Assembly: GCA_958449275.1 (NCBI GenBank)
Contig: CAUDHE010000074.1
Span: 1 to 11,513 of the forward strand
DNA from: an uncultured Alistipes sp.
GTDB taxonomy: Bacteria; Bacteroidota; Bacteroidia; Bacteroidales; Rikenellaceae
Reading direction: 5' to 3'
Length of the DNA stretch: 11,513 nucleotides
Part shown: positions 1 through 5,582 of the stretch, piece after piece
Numbering within the stretch: position 1 is the first letter of the stretch
Layout of the letters: each line of letters starts with the position of its first letter
Notes under the pieces: generated by a model
Databases searched by the model: none
The model's input: the letters and a program-made list of their open reading frames with translations, nothing else
Told to the model about the DNA's origin: nothing
Program-made: the position numbers and the translations under genes

Positions 1-1
1 C

Positions 2-202
2 CGCAACGGCGAATGGACCTCGGCGCCGTGGATCGCGCTGATCGACATGGCGAGGATTCGTCACTTCGTAATGTTCGCCGCCGAATCGCTCTACGGCGGT
101 TTGGACAGAGACGAATCGGGGATATTCGTCGCTCAAATGTCGGCAATGGCCGATATGATGAGAATGACCCGAGAGATCGAAGAGGCGCAAAGCAAGAGAT
201 GA
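2..202 (+). CDS. C-terminal end of an unrecognised protein (5' end outside window)
   Basis: An open frame enters from the left edge and ends at TGA 200-202, giving the last 66 residues of a protein whose start is not in the window. The fragment has a protein-like composition: an aromatic and hydrophobic first part (WTSAPWIALIDMARIRHFVM), then an acidic and methionine-rich amphipathic helix ending EEAQSKR. No signature motif is visible and I do not recognise the family. Reading frame 2 is preferred over an overlapping frame opening at 13, because that one is Arg-rich and of low complexity, typical of a shadow frame in GC-rich DNA. The gene points toward the tRNA-Ser, whose terminator begins 53 bp downstream. 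Confidence 0.6.
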   Translation, partial: RNGEWTSAPWIALIDMARIRHFVMFAAESLYGGLDRDESGIFVAQMSAMADMMRMTREIEEAQSKR

Positions 203-254
203 CATTTATTGCAGCTCGGGGGCGGTCTTGGGGAAGACGGCTGAAAAGGATACG

Positions 255-290
255 AAAAAACCGCCGTAAATCGTGAAATTTACGGCGGTT
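255..290 (-). terminator. Intrinsic terminator of tRNA-Ser
   Basis: A perfect 13-bp inverted repeat (arms 259-271 and 278-290, 6-nt loop) is followed, reading on the minus strand, by a run of six T at 260-255. It begins 15 bp after the 3' end of the tRNA, so it is a textbook Rho-independent terminator for that transcript. The plus-strand side of the hairpin has no T-run, so it probably acts in one direction only. Confidence 0.85.
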
Positions 291-304
291 CCGATTGTCA
301 TCGG

Positions 305-391
305 CGGAAAGAGAGGGATTCGAACCCCCGGAACAGTTGCCCGTTCACCGCATTTCGAGTGCGGCCCGATCGACCACTCCGGCATCTTTCC
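305..391 (-). tRNA. tRNA-Ser (anticodon CGA)
   Basis: Read on the minus strand from 391 to 305, the sequence folds as an 87-nt class II tRNA. The acceptor stem GGAAAGA pairs with TCTTTCC and is followed by discriminator G. The D arm is CCG/CGG. The anticodon arm CCGCA-CTCGAAA-TGCGG has anticodon CGA. A long variable arm (GAAC/GTTC) is typical of serine tRNAs, and the T arm carries TTCGAAT. It decodes UCG. The 3' CCA is not encoded (the next bases read CCG), so it must be added after transcription. The gene has its own promoter and terminator and is transcribed alone. Confidence 0.96.
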
Positions 392-447
392 TTCGGTCTT
401 AGTCGGAATTGCGGGCCGATGCAGCCCTTTTCCGATCCTAACGGTGT

Positions 448-456
448 GCAAAGATA
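448..456 (-). promoter_or_regulatory. Promoter -7 box for tRNA-Ser
   Basis: On the minus strand the sequence TATCTTTGC (456 to 448) matches the Bacteroidota sigma-70 -7 consensus TAnnTTTG exactly. It lies 56 bp upstream of the mature 5' end of the tRNA, implying a short 5' leader to be removed by RNase P. No convincing -33 TTG element was found at the usual 19-21 bp spacing. Confidence 0.6.
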
Positions 457-524
457 ATAACTTTAGTGTTAAGTTGTACGCTCCGACCGAAAAAAATTAA
501 CCGATTTTATGCTTTTTATTTGTC

Positions 525-580
525 AAAGCCGTTTTTTGCCGAATATCCTCCGTCGTCGGTTCGCGGCTTTAACTCGGCAA
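525..580. other. Two interleaved inverted repeats (pseudoknot-like)
   Basis: Four 7-nt segments occur in the order B-A-B'-A': AAAGCCG (525-531), TTGCCGA (536-542), CGGCTTT (564-570) and TCGGCAA (574-580). B pairs with B' and A pairs with A', so the stems interleave as in an H-type pseudoknot. Read on the minus strand it lies 22 bp after the stop codon of the exported repeat protein, in its 3' untranslated region. No clear T-run follows, so it does not look like a standard terminator. It could be chance. Confidence 0.3.
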
Positions 581-601
581 GACGGTAAAAAAGCGGAAAC
601 A

Positions 602-1246
602 TTATTCCGATACACGATCGGTCTCGCCGCCCGCATCGTCACCGTCGGGTCGGACGATAACGATATGCGCCCCTGCGGGGAACTTGACACCGTCTCTCAA
701 CTCCACTACTATCACACCTTTCGACGTGTTGCCGTATTTCGAGAACATGGCCGTCGACGCCGAATCCTTTATTATCGACATGGCCTTTATTCCGTCGGCT
801 TTCAATTCGTCGAGCGATGCGGCAACGGCGGTTACACCGTCGCGTTGCAATATTACGAGAGGTTGCGCCTCGGATTTGCGGATCACCTTCCTGTTATCCG
901 CCGCAATCACCACGATGCTGTCGGCTCGGGTCTCGGTCGCGCCCTTTTTCAATCGCACCAACATGACACCGTTCGACGTATCGCCGTAGGAGTCGTACTC
1001 GTCGGCCGTCGCATCCTTCAATATCGATAACGACTCTATGCGCTCGGGTTTTATGGTATCGAGCGATCCCGCCGTGAAACCGTTGCCGTCGGCCGTTCGG
1101 ATAAGCACCAGAGGCCGTTTGTCGCCTGTACGGATTACGGAGATACGCCCTTTTAAGGCCGTACTGCCCGCGCCGTCGGTTTGGGCTGTCGCGGTCGCGG
1201 CGACGAACATTGCGCACACCGCTGTCAGTAATTTTAATTTTTTCAT
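602..1246 (-). CDS. Exported protein with two TonB-plug-like repeats
   Basis: A 214-residue protein with an N-terminal Sec signal peptide (KKLK, hydrophobic stretch, probable cleavage near ATA-QTDG at residue 21). The mature part is an internal duplication. Residues about 45-102 and 129-186 both read PLV-[LI]-...-SLDxxK...[IM]xxxSI[LI]KD...YG[DN]TSxGV[IM]xVxLxxG. This pattern resembles the end of the SusC/TonB-dependent receptor plug (IESISVLKDA...YG...GVILITTKKG), but no beta-barrel follows. A short strand motif (ISVIRTGDKR at 35-44, IVVIAADNRK at 111-120, IVIVRPDGDD at 195-204) precedes each unit and appears a third time near the C-terminus. The likely location is periplasm or cell surface. 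It is divergent from the histidine kinase gene and shares its control region. Start ATG 1246 fits the signal peptide and the -7 box at 1277-1284. Exact function is unknown: a free-standing plug-like domain could act as a ligand-binding or protein-interaction module. Confidence 0.85.
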   Translation of the reverse strand: MKKLKLLTAVCAMFVAATATAQTDGAGSTALKGRISVIRTGDKRPLVLIRTADGNGFTAGSLDTIKPERIESLSILKDATADEYDSYGDTSNGVMLVRLKKGATETRADSIVVIAADNRKVIRKSEAQPLVILQRDGVTAVAASLDELKADGIKAMSIIKDSASTAMFSKYGNTSKGVIVVELRDGVKFPAGAHIVIVRPDGDDAGGETDRVSE

Positions 1247-1276
1247 GGTGTCTGATTATTTATTGGTTTTCATCTG

Positions 1277-1284
1277 CAAAATTA
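1277..1284 (-). promoter_or_regulatory. Promoter -7 box for the plug-repeat gene
   Basis: The minus strand reads TAATTTTG (1284 to 1277), an exact fit to TAnnTTTG, 30 bp upstream of ATG 1246. There is no clear -33 TTG, which is common in promoters that need an activator; the phased GTTAA sites at 1317-1341 lie just upstream. Confidence 0.55.
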
Positions 1285-1316
1285 GCCGACAGACGGCATG
1301 CGGCACGCGAATGACG

Positions 1317-1341
1317 GTTAATTTCTGTTAAGAAATGTTAA
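1317..1341. promoter_or_regulatory. Three phased GTTAA sites, putative response-regulator operator
   Basis: GTTAA occurs at 1317-1321, 1327-1331 and 1337-1341, an exact 10-bp period, so all three sites face the same side of the helix. Tandem direct half-sites spaced 10-11 bp are how OmpR/PhoB-family winged-helix regulators bind, and such a regulator is encoded at 2632-3336. The array lies between two divergent -7 boxes, about 33 bp upstream of the minus-strand box and 27 bp upstream of the plus-strand one, suitable for acting on both. The same bases form an imperfect inverted repeat (GTTAA-TTTCT / AGAAATGTTAAC), so a dimeric palindrome-binding factor is an alternative. Confidence 0.45.
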
Positions 1342-1368
1342 CGGCGGCGGAGTTGAGGCCAAAATGGC

Positions 1369-1376
1369 TATCTTTG
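1369..1376 (+). promoter_or_regulatory. Promoter -7 box for the two-component operon
   Basis: TATCTTTG matches TAnnTTTG exactly and lies 39 bp upstream of ATG 1416. It decides the kinase start: the in-frame ATG at 1335 lies upstream of this promoter and so cannot be used by this transcript. A TTG at 1353-1355 is only 13 bp away, too close to be a normal -33 element. Confidence 0.6.
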
Positions 1377-1415
1377 TTCTCGCAAAGGCCGATAACGGCA
1401 TACGATCGCGATAAG

Positions 1416-2642
1416 ATGAAGCGCAATGTTTTCCGTAACATATCGATATTGGCTGCGACGTCGCTGGCGCTGCTCGCCGCGGTGCAGTGTTTCTATGTGT
1501 GGCGGCTGTACCGCAATGCCGTGGACGACTTCGGTCGACGCGTGCAGTCGGCGGCCTACAAGAGCGTCTACAAGGCATTCCGCATAGAGGAGGTGCCGGG
1601 AATGGGACGGTCGGACGTGATAAATGTCGATCTGGACGATTTCGAACTCTATTTTTCGGCAGGCCTGCTGGAGCTGGACGCATTGCAGCCGCATGCGACG
1701 GAGGTCGTCGACCGTACCGCAGGCGATGCGGTGCTCATGCGCCGTGGGAGCGCCGTTCCGTTGAAAAATCCCATGACGGCGGAGATGGAGATCGACGACG
1801 ACGGCGATTTCATGCTGCGGGTTTATGTCGATGTGCCGTACCGACATTTCCTGAACGGAATGCGGGGCGTGCTGCTGTCGGCCGCGGCGATAGTGGCGTT
1901 GCTGACTGCGACGTTAGTATGTCTGTTGCGCACCGTGTTCCGACAAAAGAGCCTCGACGAGATGCGTCGCGATCTGACGCACAACATCACTCACGAGCTG
2001 AAGACGCCCATTGCGGTGGCTTGCGCCGCGTGCGACGCAATGCGCAACTTTACGGCCGATACCGATAGCGCCAAACGCGAGCGTTATACGGATATGGTGG
2101 GCGCGCAGTTGGCGCGGCTCTCGTCGATGGTGGAGCACATATTGTCGGTATCGGTGGTCGAAGACGAACCGCAGCGGCTCTGTCTGTCGACATTCGATCT
2201 GCGCCCCGTTCTCGACGACGTCGCGGCCGGATGCGCCATAAGCGGCGGCAAACGCGCCGAGTTCACGGTGGACTGCGCCGACGGATTGCGCGTGACGGCC
2301 GACAGATTCCATCTGACGAACATAATGGCCACCGTCGTCGACAATTCGCTCAAATATTCGGGCGAGAGCGTGCGGATAGCGATCGGGGCGCGACGCGCTG
2401 CCGACGGCGTGGAGATCAGCGTCGAGGACGACGGCATCGGCATGGAGCCGCGCCATACGAAGCATATATTCGACAAATTCTACCGCATACCCACGGGCGA
2501 CGTGCAGGACGTGCGCGGATACGGGCTCGGACTCTATTACGCGCGTCAGGTGGTCGAGCGCCACGGCGGACGCATCGCGGTCCGCAGCCGCAAGGGGCGG
2601 GGAACCGTCATAACCGTAAAATTACCCTGCGATGGCCGATAA
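1416..2642 (+). CDS. Membrane sensor histidine kinase
   Basis: A 408-residue inner-membrane kinase that senses an unknown signal and phosphorylates the regulator encoded next. Residues 9-27 form a first membrane helix, 28-149 a periplasmic sensor region with no motif I recognise, and 151-172 a second membrane helix. The HisKA dimerisation domain follows, with the phospho-acceptor His193 in NITHELKTPI. The ATP-binding HATPase_c domain shows all its boxes: N box VVDNSLKYS (Asn310), G1 DDGIGM (338-343), F box FDKFYRI (352-358) and G2 GYGLGL (368-373). All catalytic residues look intact. The start at ATG 1416 is chosen over ATG 1335 because it lies after the -7 box and directly precedes the basic residues and first membrane helix. 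The stop overlaps the next gene by 11 bp, so the two are translationally coupled. Confidence 0.93.
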   Translation: MKRNVFRNISILAATSLALLAAVQCFYVWRLYRNAVDDFGRRVQSAAYKSVYKAFRIEEVPGMGRSDVINVDLDDFELYFSAGLLELDALQPHATEVVDRTAGDAVLMRRGSAVPLKNPMTAEMEIDDDGDFMLRVYVDVPYRHFLNGMRGVLLSAAAIVALLTATLVCLLRTVFRQKSLDEMRRDLTHNITHELKTPIAVACAACDAMRNFTADTDSAKRERYTDMVGAQLARLSSMVEHILSVSVVEDEPQRLCLSTFDLRPVLDDVAAGCAISGGKRAEFTVDCADGLRVTADRFHLTNIMATVVDNSLKYSGESVRIAIGARRAADGVEISVEDDGIGMEPRHTKHIFDKFYRIPTGDVQDVRGYGLGLYYARQVVERHGGRIAVRSRKGRGTVITVKLPCDGR

Positions 2643-3336
2643 GATAAAACTTTTGATGGTGGAGGACGAACGCATGTTGGCCGAGATTCTGGCCGACACG
2701 CTCTCCGATCGCGATTTCGACGTGAGGCTGGCTTTCGACGGCGCCGAAGCGCTGGAGATTTGTCGCCGCGAGCGGTTCGACGCCGTGGTAACCGACGTGA
2801 TGATGCCGCGCATGGACGGCTACGCCTTGGTGCGCGCGTTGCGCAGCGAAGGGTGCGACGCTCCCGTGCTGTTCCTCACGGCGCGGTCGGCCACGGAGGA
2901 TGTGGTGCGCGGATTCGAATCGGGCGGCAACGATTTTCTGCGCAAGCCTTTCGCCATCGACGAGCTGATAGTGCGGGTGCGCGCCCTGGTCGGACGCGTG
3001 TCGGGCGCAGCCTCGGTCGCGCGGCGATATGAAATAGGCCGTTACGAGTTCGATGCCGAAACGGGGCGGCTGTACCTCGACGGGGAGTGCGCGGTGTTGT
3101 CGGCGCGCGAATCGGACGTGCTGGCGCGATTGTGCCGCCGCATGGGCGAGACGGTCGAGGCGGCGGGCATGCTGCGCGAGCTGTGGGGCGACGACAGCTT
3201 CTTCAATCTGCGGAGTCTCAACGTGTTCGTGTCGCGTCTGCGTCGCAGGCTCGAATCCGACCCTTCGGTCGAGATTGTCAACGTGCGCGGCGTGGGCTAC
3301 AAGCTGCTTTGCCGAATGCCGCGGCTCGATGCGTAA
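2632..3336 (+). CDS. OmpR/PhoB-family response regulator
   Basis: A 234-residue DNA-binding regulator and partner of the preceding kinase. The receiver domain (about 5-120) has the acidic pair Glu11-Asp12, phospho-acceptor Asp55 in VVTDVMMPRMDGY, Thr83 in FLTARS and Lys105 in RKPF, the full set needed for phosphotransfer. The C-terminal part (about 135-230) is a Trans_reg_C winged helix with an ARESDVLARL helix, a VSRLRRRLE recognition helix and the closing wing VRGVGYKL. The gene starts inside the end of the kinase gene. The GTTAA array at 1317-1341 is a natural candidate for its binding site and would make the operon autoregulated. Bacteroides RprXY is a comparable pair, but orthology cannot be judged from sequence alone. 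Confidence 0.94.
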   Translation: MADKIKLLMVEDERMLAEILADTLSDRDFDVRLAFDGAEALEICRRERFDAVVTDVMMPRMDGYALVRALRSEGCDAPVLFLTARSATEDVVRGFESGGNDFLRKPFAIDELIVRVRALVGRVSGAASVARRYEIGRYEFDAETGRLYLDGECAVLSARESDVLARLCRRMGETVEAAGMLRELWGDDSFFNLRSLNVFVSRLRRRLESDPSVEIVNVRGVGYKLLCRMPRLDA

Positions 3337-3349
3337 AATCGGCCGTCGG

Positions 3350-3382
3350 TTTCGCCGAACCGATGAAATTGCATATCTTTAC
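3350..3382 (+). promoter_or_regulatory. Putative promoter of the agmatine operon
   Basis: TTTC at 3350-3353 and TATCTTTAC at 3374-3382 are separated by 20 bp. Each has one mismatch to the Bacteroidota -33 TTTG and -7 TAnnTTTG elements, and the spacing is right. It begins 14 bp after the response regulator stop. If used, it excludes ATG 3363 and supports ATG 3402 as the aguA start. Confidence 0.45.
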
Positions 3383-3401
3383 GTTCTCAAATGAAAATGA
3401 A

Positions 3402-4514
3402 ATGACCGTATCGTCCGAAAAATATTTCAGATTGCCTGCCGAGTGGGAGGCGCAGAGTTTCGTACAGCTTACGTGGCCTCACGCCGCGACCGACTGGGCG
3501 TCGTGCCTCGACGTGGCGAAGGCGTGTTTCGCAGCCATCGCCCGCGAGATAGTGCGTCGCGAGGATCTGCTCATCGTGACCCCCGAGCCTCGGGCCGTGG
3601 CCGAAGAGCTTCTTGCGGCGGGCATAATCGCCGAACGCGCGACCGAGGTGCGGGCGGGATTGTCGGTGGCACGCGCGGGAGAGTTCCGCATTGCCATATT
3701 CGAGTGCCCGACTGACGACACATGGGCGCGCGACCATGCTTTCCTTACCTGCGAGGACTCTCGCGGAGCACTTGAGCTTCACGATTTCGGATTCAACGGC
3801 TGGGGCGGCAAATTCGCCGCCGAGAAAGACGACAAGATAAATGCGGCCCTCTTCTCGGGTGTCGTCGACCGTGCCTCGGCGCGTTATGTCGACGACAACG
3901 ACATGATTCTGGAGGGCGGATCCGTGGAGTCCGACGGACGGGGTACGATACTTACCACATCGTCGTGCCTGCTCTCGGAGGGGCGTAACGACTATGCCGC
4001 GGCGGACGAGGCGGATGCGATGCTGCGCGTAAAGCTCGGCGCCGAGCGGGTGCTGCGACTCGACAACGGATATCTCGCGGGAGACGACACCGACGGTCAT
4101 ATCGACACTTTGGCGCGTCTGTGTCCCGACGATACCATAGCGTATGTGCGTTGCGACGATCCTGCCGACGAACATTACGCCGCGCTGGAGGCTATGGAAC
4201 GCGAATTGCGCGCTTTCCGTACGGCCGACGGGCGGCCTTACCGTCTGCTGCCGCTGCCCATGGCCGACGAGGTAAGATGCGACGGCGAGCGGCTGCCCGC
4301 CACCTATGCCAATTTCCTCGTGGTGAACGGAGCGGTGCTGATGCCATCCTACGCGCAGCCCGACAACGACCGCCGCGCCGCCGAGGTGCTGGGCGAGGCG
4401 TTCCCCGACCGCGAGATCGTGCCCGTCGACTGCCGCGTGCTGATCCGCTGGCACGGGTCGTTGCACTGCGTGACGATGCAGTATCCCGCGGGAGTCGCGC
4501 TTTGCGCGGAGTAG
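3402..4514 (+). CDS. aguA: Agmatine deiminase
   Basis: A 370-residue cytoplasmic enzyme of the PPAD-like agmatine deiminase family (PF04371). It hydrolyses agmatine to N-carbamoylputrescine and ammonia, the second step from arginine to putrescine. Family motifs appear in order: DDTWARDH (105-112), FNGWGGKF (131-138), EGGSVESDG (171-179), the catalytic-His segment GDDTDGHID (227-235, His233), MPSYAQPDND (314-323) and the nucleophile Cys356 in HGSLHCVTMQ near the C-terminus. Length matches the family. ATG 3402 is preferred because it follows a putative promoter; ATG 3363 would add 13 residues and cannot be ruled out. The frame also stays open far upstream, but that part overlaps the response regulator and is a shadow. 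The next gene encodes the enzyme for the product, so the two work in series. Confidence 0.95.
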   Translation: MTVSSEKYFRLPAEWEAQSFVQLTWPHAATDWASCLDVAKACFAAIAREIVRREDLLIVTPEPRAVAEELLAAGIIAERATEVRAGLSVARAGEFRIAIFECPTDDTWARDHAFLTCEDSRGALELHDFGFNGWGGKFAAEKDDKINAALFSGVVDRASARYVDDNDMILEGGSVESDGRGTILTTSSCLLSEGRNDYAAADEADAMLRVKLGAERVLRLDNGYLAGDDTDGHIDTLARLCPDDTIAYVRCDDPADEHYAALEAMERELRAFRTADGRPYRLLPLPMADEVRCDGERLPATYANFLVVNGAVLMPSYAQPDNDRRAAEVLGEAFPDREIVPVDCRVLIRWHGSLHCVTMQYPAGVALCAE

Positions 4515-4526
4515 TGATGCCGCTAT

Positions 4527-4568
4527 CCTCGGCGTCTCGCGCCGAAGCCCCCCCCGCAGCCGCCGAGG
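4527..4568. repeat. Inverted repeat with C8 run in the aguA-aguB gap
   Basis: CCTCGGCG (4527-4534) and CGCCGAGG (4561-4568) are perfect 8-bp complements separated by 26 bp that include a run of eight C (4548-4555). This is most of the 87-bp gap between the two genes. There is no T-run, so it is not a typical terminator; it may be an mRNA stem that sets relative expression or stability. Confidence 0.35.
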
Positions 4569-4601
4569 GATTATACAGAACAAATATTAAACTCACATAC
4601 G

Positions 4602-5474
4602 ATGAAAATCGCACTCATCCAACAGTCGATATCGCCCGATATCGAATCCAACAAACGCAAACTCTCGGAGCACATCGATGCCGCCGCAGGCGAAGGCGCC
4701 GAGCTGGTGGTGTTGCAGGAGCTTCACAATACGCCCTATTTCTGTCAGACGGAGTCGACGGCGAACTTCGATCTCGCCGAGCCTGTCCCGGGTCCCTCGA
4801 CCGAGTTTTACGGCGAGGCGGCTCGCCGCAACGGCGTGGTGCTGGTGACCTCGCTTTTCGAGCGGCGTGCGGCGGGACTCTACCACAATACCGCGGTGGT
4901 GCTGGAGCGCGACGGATCGGTGGCGGGACGTTACCGTAAGATGCACATCCCCGATGATCCGGCCTATTATGAGAAGTTCTATTTCACCCCGGGCGATCTC
5001 GGATTCCGCCCCGTACGCACCTCGGTCGGAGTGCTGGGTGTGCAGGTGTGCTGGGATCAGTGGTATCCCGAGGGGGCGCGCATGATGGCTTTGCAGGGTG
5101 CCGAACTGCTGATCTATCCCACCGCCATAGGCTGGGAGAGCAGCGACTCCGACGACGAGAAACAGCGTCAGCTCGGCGCCTGGCAGACGGTGCAGCGCGG
5201 TCACGCCGTGGCCAACGGGTTGCCCGTTGTGGCGGTGAACCGCTGCGGATTCGAACCCGATCCGAGCGGCGCGACGGGCGGCATAGAGTTCTGGGGGCAC
5301 AGCTTCGTCGCGGGGCCTCAGGGCGAGATGCTGGCCGAGGCGGGATGCGACGAGTGCGTAATGCCGGTCGACGTCGACATGCGTCGCTGCGAAAACGTGC
5401 GCCGCTGGTGGCCTTTCCTGCGCGACCGACGTATCGACGAGTTCGGGCCTCTCACCCGCCGATTCATAGATTGA
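4602..5474 (+). CDS. aguB: N-carbamoylputrescine amidase
   Basis: A 290-residue cytoplasmic amidase of the nitrilase (C-N hydrolase) superfamily. It splits N-carbamoylputrescine into putrescine, CO2 and ammonia. The Glu-Lys-Cys catalytic triad is clear: Glu40 in VVLQELHN, Lys113 in YRKMHIPDD and Cys150 in VQVCWDQWYPE. The segments HIPDDPAYYEKFYFTPGD and GIEFWGHSFVAGPQGE are typical of the plant and bacterial carbamoylputrescine amidase branch. Length is normal for the family. The gene begins 87 bp after aguA with no -7 box between them, so the two are probably co-transcribed. It converges with nspC. Confidence 0.95.
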   Translation: MKIALIQQSISPDIESNKRKLSEHIDAAAGEGAELVVLQELHNTPYFCQTESTANFDLAEPVPGPSTEFYGEAARRNGVVLVTSLFERRAAGLYHNTAVVLERDGSVAGRYRKMHIPDDPAYYEKFYFTPGDLGFRPVRTSVGVLGVQVCWDQWYPEGARMMALQGAELLIYPTAIGWESSDSDDEKQRQLGAWQTVQRGHAVANGLPVVAVNRCGFEPDPSGATGGIEFWGHSFVAGPQGEMLAEAGCDECVMPVDVDMRRCENVRRWWPFLRDRRIDEFGPLTRRFID

Positions 5475-5486
5475 TTAGGGTTAGGG
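5475..5486 (+). repeat. Two telomere-like TTAGGG units
   Basis: TTAGGGTTAGGG follows the aguB stop codon directly. With only two copies it is almost certainly coincidental or part of the adjacent structured element, and it has no telomeric meaning in a bacterial chromosome. Confidence 0.3.
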
Positions 5487-5487
5487 A

Positions 5488-5577
5488 TTGCGGGCTGTGA
5501 GTCGTAGCCTGCGGAGCGAGCGATAGCAGGCCTCCGCGGGGCAGAGGCTACGGCTCGCGCGGATATGACAGCCGCAA
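5488..5577. repeat. Large nested inverted repeat between convergent genes
   Basis: Almost the whole gap between aguB and nspC folds on itself. The outer arms 5488-5498 and 5568-5577 pair with one bulged G. The middle arms 5499-5510 and 5545-5556 pair over 12 bp with one G-T wobble. The inner arms GCGGAG (5511-5516) and CTCCGC (5532-5537) pair perfectly. Two alternative short hairpins compete with these: GCCTGC (5507-5512) with GCAGGC (5526-5531), and GCCTC (5530-5534) with GAGGC (5544-5548). No T-run follows on either strand. It could be a bidirectional transcript-end structure, a REP-like element or a small structured RNA. Confidence 0.55.
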
Positions 5578-5582
5578 ACGGC

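Noticed and set aside
273..500. Small plus-strand open frame covering the tRNA region
   Set aside because: It runs antisense through tRNA-Ser and its leader; the tRNA fold explains the sequence.
509..1030. A 173-codon plus-strand open frame opposite the plug-repeat gene
   Set aside because: The minus-strand frame has a signal peptide and an internal repeat; the opposite product is Arg/His-rich without features.
1335..1415. Longer histidine kinase start at ATG 1335
   Set aside because: It lies upstream of the -7 box and inside the GTTAA array, and the extra residues are not protein-like.
3087..3401. N-terminal extension of agmatine deiminase through the response regulator gene
   Set aside because: The extension is only an open frame overlapping the winged-helix domain of the regulator; the enzyme begins normally at about 3402 behind a putative promoter.
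4548..4555. C8 run as a phase-variation switch of aguB
   Set aside because: It lies 46 bp upstream of the aguB start and outside any coding frame, and there is no promoter whose spacing it would alter.
3387..4583. A 398-codon open frame antisense to aguA
   Set aside because: aguA is certain from its catalytic motifs; the antisense product has no domain and is rich in Arg, His and Val, as expected of a shadow.
5475..5486. TTAGGG repeats as a telomere-type or chromosome-end signal
   Set aside because: There are only two copies inside a bacterial chromosome region between ordinary genes.
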